Shown here piece after piece: positions 16,185 through 23,040 of a stretch of 64,000 nucleotides of DNA. Where the stretch lies: assembly GCF_014654205.1 (NCBI RefSeq), contig NZ_BNAW01000044.1, forward strand, positions 1 through 64,000, read 5' to 3'. The translations under genes and the position numbers were made by a program. The stretch is from Amycolatopsis bullii (GTDB lineage Bacteria; Actinomycetota; Actinomycetes; Mycobacteriales; Pseudonocardiaceae). The stretch's first letter is position 1. Each line of letters starts with the position of its first letter. Under the pieces are notes generated by a model. It did not search any database. It had not been told where the DNA came from and saw nothing but the letters and a program-made list of their open reading frames with translations.

Positions 16185-16586
16185 TCAGCCGCGGGCCAGC
16201 CGGCGGCGCTCCAGCACGTACCCCACCGCCGTCACCGCCAGCGCCGGGAAGGCGATCTTCGCCTGCGGGAACCGCTCGGTCCCCGGCGGATCCACCGCGC
16301 GCGAGCCCGGGTAGGCCAGCGCCGAGATCTGCGTCACCCAGTACAGCGACGCCAGCACGGCCCCCGCGTCGAGGCCGGCCCGGGTCGGCCGGCGCCAGAG
16401 CTGCCACAGGCTCGTCGCCCCCAGCGCGAGGCCCAGGCTCATCGTCTGGCCGTTGTGGAACTTCGCGTGCGGTGGCCAAGCCGGGTTGTGCACGTGCGTT
16501 TCGTTCCAGTCGGCCTTGTACGGGCCCACCGCGGTCACCAGCGAGGTCAGCGAGATCAAGGCCCGCCCCAGTGATTTGCTGCGCAT
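16185..16586 (-). CDS. DUF6640 family small membrane protein
   Basis: A 133-residue protein with about four hydrophobic segments. The diagnostic stretch is DWNETHVHNPAWPPHAKFHN followed by GQTMSLGLALG. Function is unknown. The ATG at 16586 sits where transcription is expected to begin, downstream of a MerR-type promoter with a 16-bp palindrome. That points to control by a MerR/SoxR-family activator, perhaps encoded elsewhere. The gene follows the SMR exporter gene but has its own promoter. Confidence 0.75.
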   Translation of the reverse strand: MRSKSLGRALISLTSLVTAVGPYKADWNETHVHNPAWPPHAKFHNGQTMSLGLALGATSLWQLWRRPTRAGLDAGAVLASLYWVTQISALAYPGSRAVDPPGTERFPQAKIAFPALAVTAVGYVLERRRLARG

Positions 16587-16592
16587 CCCCGC

Positions 16593-16623
16593 AGTATCGA
16601 ACCTCGACCTCGATCGAGGTCAA
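16593..16623 (-). promoter_or_regulatory. MerR/SoxR-type promoter of the DUF6640 gene
   Basis: Minus-strand -35 TTGACC (16623-16618) and -10 GATACT (16598-16593) are 19 bp apart. The spacer and -35 overlap the perfect palindrome GACCTCGATCGAGGTC (16606-16621). The expected transcription start coincides with the ATG at 16586, so the mRNA would be leaderless. The stop codon of the SMR gene (16620-16622) lies inside the same element. Confidence 0.6.
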
Positions 16624-16934
16624 GGCAGCAGTTTCAGCCCGATGACGCCCGCGGCGATCAGGGCCAGGCAGGTGATCCGGGTCGCCGTCACCGCGTCGCC
16701 GAGGGCGAAGATCCCGTACGCCGCCGTGCCGAGCGTGCCGATGCCGACCCACACCGCGTAACCCGTGCCGAGCGGGATGCTGCGCAGTGCGTACGCCAGC
16801 CCGCTCATGCTCAGCACCAGCGCGACCACGAACGTCACGATCGGGATCGGCCGGGAGAAGCCCTTCGACGCGCCGAGGGCGGCCGCCCAGACGGTTTCCA
16901 GCACTCCGGACAGGACGAGGACGAACCAGGACAT
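16620..16934 (-). CDS. SMR-family exporter, probable guanidinium exporter (Gdx/SugE type)
   Basis: A 104-residue protein with four transmembrane helices. It starts MSWFVLVLSGVLETVWA with the essential SMR glutamate in helix 1 (Glu13), then a GASKGFSRP loop, LPLGTGYAVWVGIGTLG-like helix 3 (IPLGTGYAVWVGIG) and a helix 4 ending LKLLP. Family members exchange protons for cationic drugs or guanidinium. The leader holds a guanidine-III riboswitch, which makes guanidinium the likely substrate. A longer frame reaching 17039 would run through the riboswitch, so the ATG at 16934 was chosen (AAGGG precedes it). Confidence 0.88.
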   Translation of the reverse strand: MSWFVLVLSGVLETVWAAALGASKGFSRPIPIVTFVVALVLSMSGLAYALRSIPLGTGYAVWVGIGTLGTAAYGIFALGDAVTATRITCLALIAAGVIGLKLLP

Positions 16935-16945
16935 GATCGGACCCT

Positions 16946-17006
16946 TCGCAGTGTTTTCAGGCACTGCGCCGTCTTGTCCTGACCGGGTACGACGCGCTCG
17001 TCCGGG
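16946..17006 (-). promoter_or_regulatory. Guanidine-III (ykkC-III) riboswitch with downstream expression hairpin
   Basis: Reading the minus strand from about 17005 to 16966, the RNA contains CCGGACGAG, CGTACCCGGTCAGGACAAG and ACGGCGC. These are the conserved blocks of the guanidine-III pseudoknot aptamer (as in the Thermobifida fusca example). The last bases overlap a hairpin CGCAGTG / CACTGCG (16967-16946, loop of 8), directly before the AAGGG ribosome-binding site and the SMR start. Ligand binding probably decides between aptamer and hairpin, raising exporter synthesis when guanidinium is present. Confidence 0.85.
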
Positions 17007-17052
17007 ACCTCCGGGCGAGGTCGCTTCCGACGCTAGCACGCCGGAAACCGGC

Positions 17053-17805
17053 TCACCGCCGCCGCGTGCGGAGGGCCGTGGTGATCAGCGGCAGGTCGAA
17101 TTCGCCGGTCGCGGTGGCCGGGTTCTCCGCGAGGAACTGCCGGAGCCGGCCCAGCAGGGCCGCCGACTCCTCCGGGGCCGCCACGATGACCTTCGAATAC
17201 GTCGCCATCGTTTCCAGCAGGCTGTCCGCCGTGCGCCGTTGCCCGTGGCGAAACCGGGCGATTTCGAACGGCTCGAACTCCGGGTGGGTCACTTCGCGCA
17301 GGTCTTCGACGCTCGCCGGGCGGCGGGCGCCGTCGCGGGCCAGCGCGGTGAACTCGGCGACCCACGGCACCGATTCGTCTTCGTAGTTCCACATCGGCAC
17401 GCACACGCCGCCCGGGCGCAGCACGCGGCCGATCTCCGTCAGCGCGACGGGTGCGTCGAACCAATGGAACGCCTGTCCGACGAAAACCGCGTCGACACTG
17501 TCGCCGGGCAGCGGGATCCGTTCCGCCTGGCCCGCCAGTGCCGGCACCGACGGCACCACCCGCTCCAGTTCCGCGCGCATTTCCGGATCGGGTTCGACCG
17601 CGGTGACGTCGAGTCCGAGCGCGGCCAGGCCGAGGGTGAGTTTGCCGGTTCCGGCGCCGAGGTCGAGGACCCGGTGCGGGGTTCCGCTCGCCCCGGAAAG
17701 TCCCCACTCGATCGCTTCCCGCGGGTAATCGGGCCGGTGCTGGGCGTACTCCGCGGCGCGGCGGCCGAAGGAAGAGGCACGCTGACCTCGTGTGGGATCA
17801 CTCAC
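17053..17805 (-). CDS. Class I SAM-dependent methyltransferase
   Basis: A 250-residue cytosolic protein. Motif I is VLDLGAGTGKLTLGLA, motif II VTAVEPDPEM, then DAVFVGQAFHWF and GRVLRPGGVCVPMWNY, as in small-molecule methyltransferases of the Methyltransf_11 type. The substrate cannot be read from sequence. The GTG at 17805 starts MSDPTRGQRASSFGRRAAEY, with the YAQHRPDYP motif typical of this subgroup. It diverges from lysS, 77 bases away. Confidence 0.85.
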   Translation of the reverse strand: MSDPTRGQRASSFGRRAAEYAQHRPDYPREAIEWGLSGASGTPHRVLDLGAGTGKLTLGLAALGLDVTAVEPDPEMRAELERVVPSVPALAGQAERIPLPGDSVDAVFVGQAFHWFDAPVALTEIGRVLRPGGVCVPMWNYEDESVPWVAEFTALARDGARRPASVEDLREVTHPEFEPFEIARFRHGQRRTADSLLETMATYSKVIVAAPEESAALLGRLRQFLAENPATATGEFDLPLITTALRTRRR

Positions 17806-17844
17806 GCGGTCCAGGTTAATGGCGGAAAGGTAAAGGTAATCCGG

Positions 17845-17875
17845 TTGGCGTAGCGGTCAGCCGGGTTCGTACCCT
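17845..17875 (+). promoter_or_regulatory. Candidate lysS promoter, leaderless layout
   Basis: TTGGCG (17845-17850) and TACCCT (17870-17875) are 19 bp apart, and 7 bases later comes the lysS ATG (17883). The expected transcription start is at or next to the A of the ATG. No Shine-Dalgarno sequence is present. Confidence 0.45.
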
Positions 17876-17882
17876 ATGGGCC

Positions 17883-19391
17883 ATGACCGAAAACCCCGCT
17901 TCCACCAGCGAGCCCGCCGAAGACGAACTGCCCGAGCAGATGCGGGTGCGCCGGGAGAAGCGCGACCGGATCCTCGCGGAGGGTATCGATCCTTACCCGG
18001 TCGAGGTACCTCGGACCCACTCGCTCGCCGAAGTGCGGGCCGCGCATTCCGGGCTGCCCGCCGACACCGCCACGGGTGAGCAGGTCGGCATCACCGGCCG
18101 GGTGATGTTCCTGCGCAATACGGGCAAATTGTGCTTTGCCAGCCTGCGTGAGGGCGACTCCGAACTGCAGGCGATGATCAGCCTGGCGAAGGTCGGCGAG
18201 GACGCGCTGGCGGCGTGGAAGTCCGACGTCGACCTCGGTGACCACGTGTTCGTGCAGGGTGAGGTCATCACGTCCAAGCGCGGCGAGCTTTCGGTGATGG
18301 CCGACGCCTGGCGCATCACGTCGAAGGCGCTGCGCCCGCTGCCGACCGCGCACAAGGAGCTGGCGGAGGAAACCCGGATCCGCCAGCGCTACGTCGATCT
18401 CATCATGCGCCCGCGCGCGCGGGACGTCGTGCGCACGCGCGCCGGCGTGGTCCGGTCGCTGCGGGAGTCGTTCCACCGCCGCGGGTTCACCGAAGTCGAG
18501 ACGCCGATGCTGCAGACGCTGCACGGTGGCGCCGCGGCCCGCCCGTTCGTCACGCACTCCAACGCGTTCGACATGGAGCTGTTCCTGCGGATCGCGCCGG
18601 AGCTCTACCTCAAGCGCTGCGTCGTCGGCGGCATCGAGAAGGTCTTCGAGATCAACCGCAACTTCCGCAACGAGGGCAGCGACTCCTCGCACTCACCGGA
18701 GTTCGCGATGCTCGAGTACTACGAGGCGTACGCCACGTACGACACGAACGCCGTGATGACCCGGGAGCTGATCCAGGAGGCCGCGCAGACGGTCCTGGAC
18801 ACCCAGGTCGTCACCCTGCCCGACGGTTCGGAGTACGACCTGTCCGGCGAATGGACCACGCTCGGAATGTACGAGTCGCTGTCCGATTCCCTCGGCGAAG
18901 AGGTGACGCCGGAGACGCCCGCCGCCAAACTGCTCGGATTCGCGCAGGCCAGGGGCCTGGAAGTGGATCCGAAGCTTGGGCACGGCAAGCTCGTCGAGGA
19001 ACTGTGGGAACACCTCGTCGGAGATCACCTGCACGCACCGACGTTTGTCCGTGATTTTCCGCTGGAGACGTCGCCATTGACGCGGCAGCACCGCTCCAGG
19101 CCCGGGGTGGCCGAGAAGTGGGACCTCTACGTGCGCGGATTCGAACTCGCCACCGGATACTCCGAGCTGGTCGATCCGGTCGTCGAACGGGAACGCCTCA
19201 CCGAACAGTCGCTGCTGGCCGCGCAGGGCGATAGCGAAGCCATGCGGCTCGACGAGGATTTCCTGCGGGCCCTGGAGTACGGAATGCCGCCGAGCGGTGG
19301 TGTCGGAATGGGGATCGACCGGCTCCTGATGGCGCTGACCGGTCTCGGTATCCGGGAGACGATCCTCTTCCCGCTGGTGCGACCCGAATAA
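17883..19391 (+). CDS. lysS: Lysyl-tRNA synthetase, class II
   Basis: A 502-residue enzyme charging tRNA-Lys. The N-terminal OB-fold anticodon domain (about residues 60-170, GRVMFLRNTGKLCFASLR) is followed by the class II core. Motif 2 is FEINRNFRNEGSD, preceded by the TPMLQTLHGGAAARPF region, and motif 3 is GVGMGIDRLLMALTG. Near the end is FELATGYSEL. Length is normal. It begins directly after a candidate -10 box without a ribosome-binding site. lsr2 follows 145 bases on, the same order as in mycobacteria. Confidence 0.97.
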   Translation: MTENPASTSEPAEDELPEQMRVRREKRDRILAEGIDPYPVEVPRTHSLAEVRAAHSGLPADTATGEQVGITGRVMFLRNTGKLCFASLREGDSELQAMISLAKVGEDALAAWKSDVDLGDHVFVQGEVITSKRGELSVMADAWRITSKALRPLPTAHKELAEETRIRQRYVDLIMRPRARDVVRTRAGVVRSLRESFHRRGFTEVETPMLQTLHGGAAARPFVTHSNAFDMELFLRIAPELYLKRCVVGGIEKVFEINRNFRNEGSDSSHSPEFAMLEYYEAYATYDTNAVMTRELIQEAAQTVLDTQVVTLPDGSEYDLSGEWTTLGMYESLSDSLGEEVTPETPAAKLLGFAQARGLEVDPKLGHGKLVEELWEHLVGDHLHAPTFVRDFPLETSPLTRQHRSRPGVAEKWDLYVRGFELATGYSELVDPVVERERLTEQSLLAAQGDSEAMRLDEDFLRALEYGMPPSGGVGMGIDRLLMALTGLGIRETILFPLVRPE

Positions 19392-19432
19392 CCCGGCCGT
19401 GTGAGGATAGCGACTGGTTATGGCAAAGAGAT

Positions 19433-19461
19433 TTGCGTTGCTGTGCAGAAGCGGGTACTAA
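19433..19461 (+). promoter_or_regulatory. Candidate lsr2 promoter
   Basis: TTGCGT (19433-19438), a 17-bp spacer and TACTAA (19456-19461) match the primary sigma-factor pattern. The spacing to the lsr2 ATG leaves a leader of about 68 bases with a good ribosome-binding site (AGGAGGAA, 19525-19532). The region is visibly more AT-rich than its surroundings. Confidence 0.5.
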
Positions 19462-19536
19462 TGTTCTGGACAAAGTCTTCTGTCTCGGGGCTTGCCCCGT
19501 ACCAGATCATTGAGTAAGCCCCGCAGGAGGAATCGG

Positions 19537-19887
19537 ATGGCACAGAAGGTGCTCGTCTCGCTGGTCGACGACCTCGACGGCAGTGAGGCGGAAGAGACCG
19601 TCGAGTTCGGTTTGGACGGCGTCAGCTACCAGATCGATCTCTCCTCGGAAAACGCCGAGGAGCTGCGGGATGCGCTCGCTCAGTATGTCGAGCACGCGCG
19701 TCGGGCCGGCGGCCGCAAGCGCGCTTCGGTTCGCCCCGTCGCCGGTAAGGGTTCGGCTCGTCCGGCCGCCGTCGACCGCGAGCAGAACCAGGCCATCCGG
19801 TCGTGGGCGCGCAAGAACGGTTACGCGGTTTCCGACCGCGGACGCATCCCCTCCGAGGTCGTCGAGGCCTACCACAAGAAGAACTGA
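19537..19887 (+). CDS. lsr2: Lsr2 nucleoid-associated xenogeneic silencer
   Basis: A 116-residue DNA-bridging protein that binds AT-rich DNA and silences foreign genes in actinobacteria. It starts MAQKVLVSLVDDLDGSEAEE, has the oligomerisation segment VEFGLDGVSYQIDLS, a basic linker, and the C-terminal DNA-binding domain ending VSDRGRIPSEVVEAYHKKN with the RGR minor-groove hook. The ATG at 19537 is 5 bases after AGGAGGAA. A longer frame to 19492 lacks support. A strong terminator follows. Confidence 0.97.
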   Translation: MAQKVLVSLVDDLDGSEAEETVEFGLDGVSYQIDLSSENAEELRDALAQYVEHARRAGGRKRASVRPVAGKGSARPAAVDREQNQAIRSWARKNGYAVSDRGRIPSEVVEAYHKKN

Positions 19888-19995
19888 AGATTGTTCACGC
19901 CATCGCTGTCCGGGCCGAACTCGGGTCGCTGACCAGCAGTTTTCCTTCGGGCCGGTGGTGGCGTGGCAAATCTCGTGGACGCGGGGTTTCGAGAG

Positions 19996-20029
19996 GCCGC
20001 CGGGCGAATATTCGCCCGGCGGCTTTCTT
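19996..20029 (+). terminator. Intrinsic terminator of lsr2
   Basis: A perfect stem GCCGCCGGGCGAA / TTCGCCCGGCGGC with centre TA (19996-20023) is followed by TTTCTT (20024-20029). It is one of few classical stem-plus-T-run terminators in this GC-rich window. Its end abuts the stop of the leftward AraC gene. Confidence 0.85.
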
Positions 20030-20922
20030 CATGTCCGATCGCTGTCCGGTTCCCGTTCGGCGGCGCGGGCGGTTCGGGCGTACTCGGCAGGCGACTGGCC
20101 GGTCACCCTCCGGAAATCGCGGATGAAGTGCGACTGGTCACTATAGCCCAGTCGAACCGCCAGACCGGCGTAATCCGGTTGTCCTTCTGTGACGAGCCGC
20201 TGCGCTGCGTCATTGAGACGGTATATCCGGATCGCCCACTTGGGCGGGCATCCGACGTGTTCGGCGAACACGCGCTGGATGGACCGGGTGGTTAGTCCAG
20301 TATCCGCGCAGAGTTGCGCCACCCGGGTAATTCCCGGATCCCGCGCGATTGATTCCACGGCCATCGCCGCCTCACGGGCGGCGGGCGACAGCCGTACCGG
20401 ATTTGCGATCAGCAAGTTGTCGACCGCACGGACCATTTGCGCGTCACCCTCGGCGGTTCGCACCGATTCGGCGGCCGCCGCCGCGGCCGGGCCGAAAACG
20501 TCGGTGAGTGGGACGGCCCGGTCGGCGATGTCACGCACGGGGCCGCCGAGGAACGCGCGGAAGGTGCCCGGCCGGAATCGCACGCCCAAGCCCTGGACGC
20601 GGCCGGTCAGGCGGTGCGAAAAGACGTCGCGGGCCGGGCCGTGGACTCCCGAGGCGCCGGGGAAGAACGTCACGTGGACCGAGAGGTTCGGCAGCACCCG
20701 CTGCTCGTGCGGCGGTTTGCCGCGCAGGTCCCACCGCAGGATCCAGTGGTATTCGACGAATTCGGCGAGCTCCGGGGCCGGCGGGTGCCTGGTCAGCGTG
20801 AACATCGTGCGCGCGGTGGCCTCGGCAACGATGCCGCGCGGAATCCGGTGCGTCACGGGTTCACGGTAGCTGTCGCGTTCGTTCAAGACGCCCCGGTCGC
20901 CGGCGGGTTCGATCACCGGCAT
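20029..20922 (-). CDS. AraC-family transcriptional regulator (DUF6597-type N-terminus)
   Basis: Up to 297 residues. The C-terminal double helix-turn-helix is clear (ITRVAQLCADTGLTTRSIQR, then YAGLAVRLGYSDQSHFIRDF and TGQSPAEY). The N-terminal half, with EFVEYHWILRWDLRG and VQGLGVRFRPGTFRAFLG, resembles the DUF6597/effector half of AraC regulators. The ATG at 20922 shares CATG with the divergent DinB-like gene, leaving no room for promoters. A start further inside, such as the Met codon at 20805 (MFTLTRHPP) or a GTG near 20856, may be the real one. The inducer is unknown. Confidence 0.82.
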   Translation of the reverse strand: MPVIEPAGDRGVLNERDSYREPVTHRIPRGIVAEATARTMFTLTRHPPAPELAEFVEYHWILRWDLRGKPPHEQRVLPNLSVHVTFFPGASGVHGPARDVFSHRLTGRVQGLGVRFRPGTFRAFLGGPVRDIADRAVPLTDVFGPAAAAAAESVRTAEGDAQMVRAVDNLLIANPVRLSPAAREAAMAVESIARDPGITRVAQLCADTGLTTRSIQRVFAEHVGCPPKWAIRIYRLNDAAQRLVTEGQPDYAGLAVRLGYSDQSHFIRDFRRVTGQSPAEYARTARAAEREPDSDRT

Positions 20923-21499
20923 GACTGCTTCGCTGTTGCGCCCGGCCGCGGCCGAATTCCTCCGGATCGCGGCCGCGGTCCCCGACCTGAGCGCGCCGAC
21001 GCCGTGCGCGGGCTACGACGTCCGCGGCCTGCTCAACCACCTGCTGTACTGGGGTCCGTGGCTGATCGCCGCGGGACGGCGTGCGGCGCCCCCCGCGCCG
21101 GGCGGCGGCGAGACGGAGGCGGCGCTGGTGACGGACGACTGGCTCGCGGACCTGTCGAAGCAGACGGAGACGCTGGTTTCGGTGTTCGAGCCGCCTGCCG
21201 CGTGGACGGGGACGACGTCCCTGGGCTCGGCTTCGATGCCGTCGGCGGTGGTGGGCGCGATGGTGCTGGGCGAGTTCGTGCTGCACGGGTGGGACCTGGC
21301 CCGGGCGAGCGGCCAGTCGTGCGTGTTCGCCCCGGAAGCGGCGACGGCGGTGTACGAGTCCGCGGTGGCGATGGGCGACCAGGCGCGGTCGATGGGGGTT
21401 TATGGGCCGGAGGTGGCGGTTTCCGGGGATGCGTCGGCGTTGGAGCGGGCGCTGGGGGCGGCTGGGCGGGATCCGGGGTGGAGCCCTTCGGCGGGTTGA
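20921..21499 (+). CDS. TIGR03086-type DinB/maleylpyruvate isomerase-like protein
   Basis: A 192-residue protein of the mycothiol-dependent/DinB-like four-helix family. Pattern: N-terminal helix LLRPAAAEFLRIA, TPCAGYDVRGLLNHLLYWG (with the metal-ligand His of the LLNH motif), then GEFVLHGWDLARASGQ carrying the H-x3-D pair. The three potential metal ligands are present. Substrate is unknown. It diverges from and overlaps the AraC gene start by two bases, so the AraC protein may regulate it. Confidence 0.75.
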   Translation: MTASLLRPAAAEFLRIAAAVPDLSAPTPCAGYDVRGLLNHLLYWGPWLIAAGRRAAPPAPGGGETEAALVTDDWLADLSKQTETLVSVFEPPAAWTGTTSLGSASMPSAVVGAMVLGEFVLHGWDLARASGQSCVFAPEAATAVYESAVAMGDQARSMGVYGPEVAVSGDASALERALGAAGRDPGWSPSAG

Positions 21500-21616
21500 G
21501 GTTTTGGGCGGGTCGGGTGTCGTGGTGCCTTCGATGACTCATTCCTGGCATCTGTCTGGTTACGAGGGGGCCTTCAGAAGTGCCTCACCGACGTGGACGG
21601 GGACGTTGACGCCCAA

Positions 21617-21771
21617 CCCGCACCCCACCCAGGCCTCTCCCTGCACCCCGATACGAAGCCAGAACACGGCCGGTGGCGCCGGGTCAAGGCACGCTTTCCC
21701 GCCTTGACGCGGTGCTGCCGGCCGTCGTCACAATTGCGGCTTCGGGGTGGTGGGCACCCGAGCTACCAGGG
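21617..21771 (-). repeat. Long palindromic repeat element, copy A
   Basis: The 355-base gap 21500-21854 holds no gene. Its reverse complement matches 54823-54975 closely (estimated by eye at 85-90 percent over about 150 bp). The core is a long hairpin: arms 21667-21690 and 21701-21724 pair at 20 of 24 positions around the loop ACGCTTTCCC (21691-21700), with outer GGCTTCG/CGAAGCC-type arms. Upstream at about 21534-21553 is a decayed half of the GAATGAGTCATTC-type palindrome (ATGACTCATTCCTGGC). Confidence 0.8.
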
Positions 21772-21854
21772 CGCACGTCAGCCAGGACCGAGGCCCGACC
21801 GGCGGGAACACCGCGACCGACTCTGCCGCCAGGGAGCAGCTGTACCCCCGCTGT

Positions 21855-22667
21855 CTACCGCGCACAGGTCCGCGGGCACCCATCGCACTCCGCCGACGAC
21901 GGCAGCAAGTACGAAAAACAGCAGCTCTCGCGCCGCCGGGTCCACTCGCGGCTCTCGGTCAACCGCAGCGTCGATGCCGACGTCAGCGGGGGATACCGCT
22001 CGTCGAGCACCAAGGCCGCGTCCGCGACCCCCGCCCCCTCGGCCTCCGGTGTGCCGCCTTGGCGGCCCGCCCACCACAGCGAGTTCTCCAGCGCGTCCGT
22101 CGCCGCCGCCCAGAGGGTTCGGCGGCCCAGTCTGCTGATCGGTGCGTACGCCCGGACGAACTGGGCCGCGTGGGCCAGGTAGCGGGCCCGCAGGACCGCC
22201 GCCAGTGCTCGCTCGTCGCGGACCACCGTGGCCTCCGGGCGGGCCGAGCCCGGGTCGGTCGGGAGGCAGTGGAACGCGTCACCCAGCACCGCCATGCCGT
22301 CCGGGTGGGGACGGTCGTCCGACAACCGGAACGCCAGCTCCGCCGGCTTGAGCGACGGCACGCGGCGCTCGTGGTGCCACAACAGCGCGCCGACGTACGC
22401 CGGGACGTGCAGGTACCACGTCAGGACCCAGCTCGCCGTCGTCGGGGCCGGTGCCGATGAATGCTCGCGCAGCAGCCAGTCGCCCAGGAGGCCGCGCCAC
22501 TCGCCGAAGTGCGAGGGCGTCTCCAGCAGCTCCGAACAGCGGATCCAGCCCGCCGGGACGTCACTGCGCAGCTCGCTGCGTTCCTGCAGGCCGGAGACCC
22601 GCCGCAACGACGACGCGAGGCCGTCGCCGACCTCGCGTGCGTCACGGAAGGACCGCTGCTGGTTCAA
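21855..22667 (-). CDS. FhuF-like siderophore ferric reductase, [2Fe-2S] protein
   Basis: A 270-residue protein ending with the FhuF cluster motif: adjacent cysteines in RRRESCCFSYLL, ten residues, then C-D-G-C (Cys-Cys-x10-Cys-x2-Cys). Upstream are the helical FhuF-type features SWVLTWYLHVPAY and WWAGRQGG. FhuF proteins reduce iron in ferric siderophores to release it. The TTG at 22667 is preferred because GAGGAGGG lies 6 bases before it. A 19-bp iron box lies 31 bases upstream, so expression should rise in iron starvation. Confidence 0.85.
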   Translation of the reverse strand: MNQQRSFRDAREVGDGLASSLRRVSGLQERSELRSDVPAGWIRCSELLETPSHFGEWRGLLGDWLLREHSSAPAPTTASWVLTWYLHVPAYVGALLWHHERRVPSLKPAELAFRLSDDRPHPDGMAVLGDAFHCLPTDPGSARPEATVVRDERALAAVLRARYLAHAAQFVRAYAPISRLGRRTLWAAATDALENSLWWAGRQGGTPEAEGAGVADAALVLDERYPPLTSASTLRLTESREWTRRRESCCFSYLLPSSAECDGCPRTCAR

Positions 22668-22697
22668 CCGCGGCCCTCCTCGAAGCGCCGTAGTGGA

Positions 22698-22716
22698 TTA
22701 GGCGTGCCTAACCTTA
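22698..22716 (-). promoter_or_regulatory. Iron box (IdeR/DmdR operator) of the fhuF-like gene
   Basis: TTAGGCGTGCCTAACCTTA (plus strand) closely resembles the 19-bp actinobacterial iron box (TTAGGTTAGGCTAACCTAA). In gene direction it reads TAAGGTTAGGCACGCCTAA. Its position just before the ferric reductase start supports iron-dependent repression. Confidence 0.75.
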
Positions 22717-22778
22717 CAGGTCCGCAGTGGCTGCGCCAATCGGGTGGCGACGTGATCCGGCACTCCCAGCTTGCGGAC

Positions 22779-22797
22779 TGTTCGCGGTGAGCGGACA
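22779..22797. promoter_or_regulatory. Candidate ClgR operator upstream of clpC
   Basis: TGTTCGCGGTGAGCGGACA is an interrupted dyad (TGTTCGC, five bases, GCGGACA) of the kind bound by ClgR, the activator of Clp protease genes in actinobacteria. It sits about 245 bases before the clpC start. The match is partial. Confidence 0.35.
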
Positions 22798-22810
22798 CCG
22801 CGCGGATGGC

Positions 22811-22836
22811 GGAATCCCCGTGGCCGCTCGCACGTT
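22811..22836 (+). promoter_or_regulatory. Candidate SigR/SigH (thiol-stress) promoter of clpC
   Basis: GGAAT (22811-22815) and GTT (22834-22836) are separated by exactly 18 bases, the sigma-R/sigma-H consensus GGAAT-N18-GTT. It lies about 200 bases before clpC. Clp genes belong to the thiol-stress regulon in Streptomyces, which supports the reading. The 373-base gap 22668-23040 contains otherwise only the iron box and a dyad; I see no gene in it. Confidence 0.5.
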
Positions 22837-23040
22837 GGGCTTGACGTAAAGGTGCAGGGCAACCTGATGATGGGAGCACCCGGGAGATGCCACGTCCGGG
22901 TGCGGAAACGACCGCGAGAAGCCGTAGTGGTAAGCCAGCGCGACCGCTTGGCTACTAGAGTGGTCTCACGGTGCTGAATCCATCGCGGTGAAAGCACGCG
23001 ATGGAAACGGGCCGCCGGCGCAGCAGTCGAGGGAGTGCAC

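Noticed and set aside
16935..17039. N-terminal extension of the SMR exporter
   Set aside because: The open frame upstream of the ATG at 16934 is the guanidine-III riboswitch; SMR proteins start at MSWFVL.
23035..23040. GTG start two codons before the clpC ATG
   Set aside because: All ClpC proteins I know begin MFERFTDRARR; the ATG at 23041 has proper ribosome-binding spacing.
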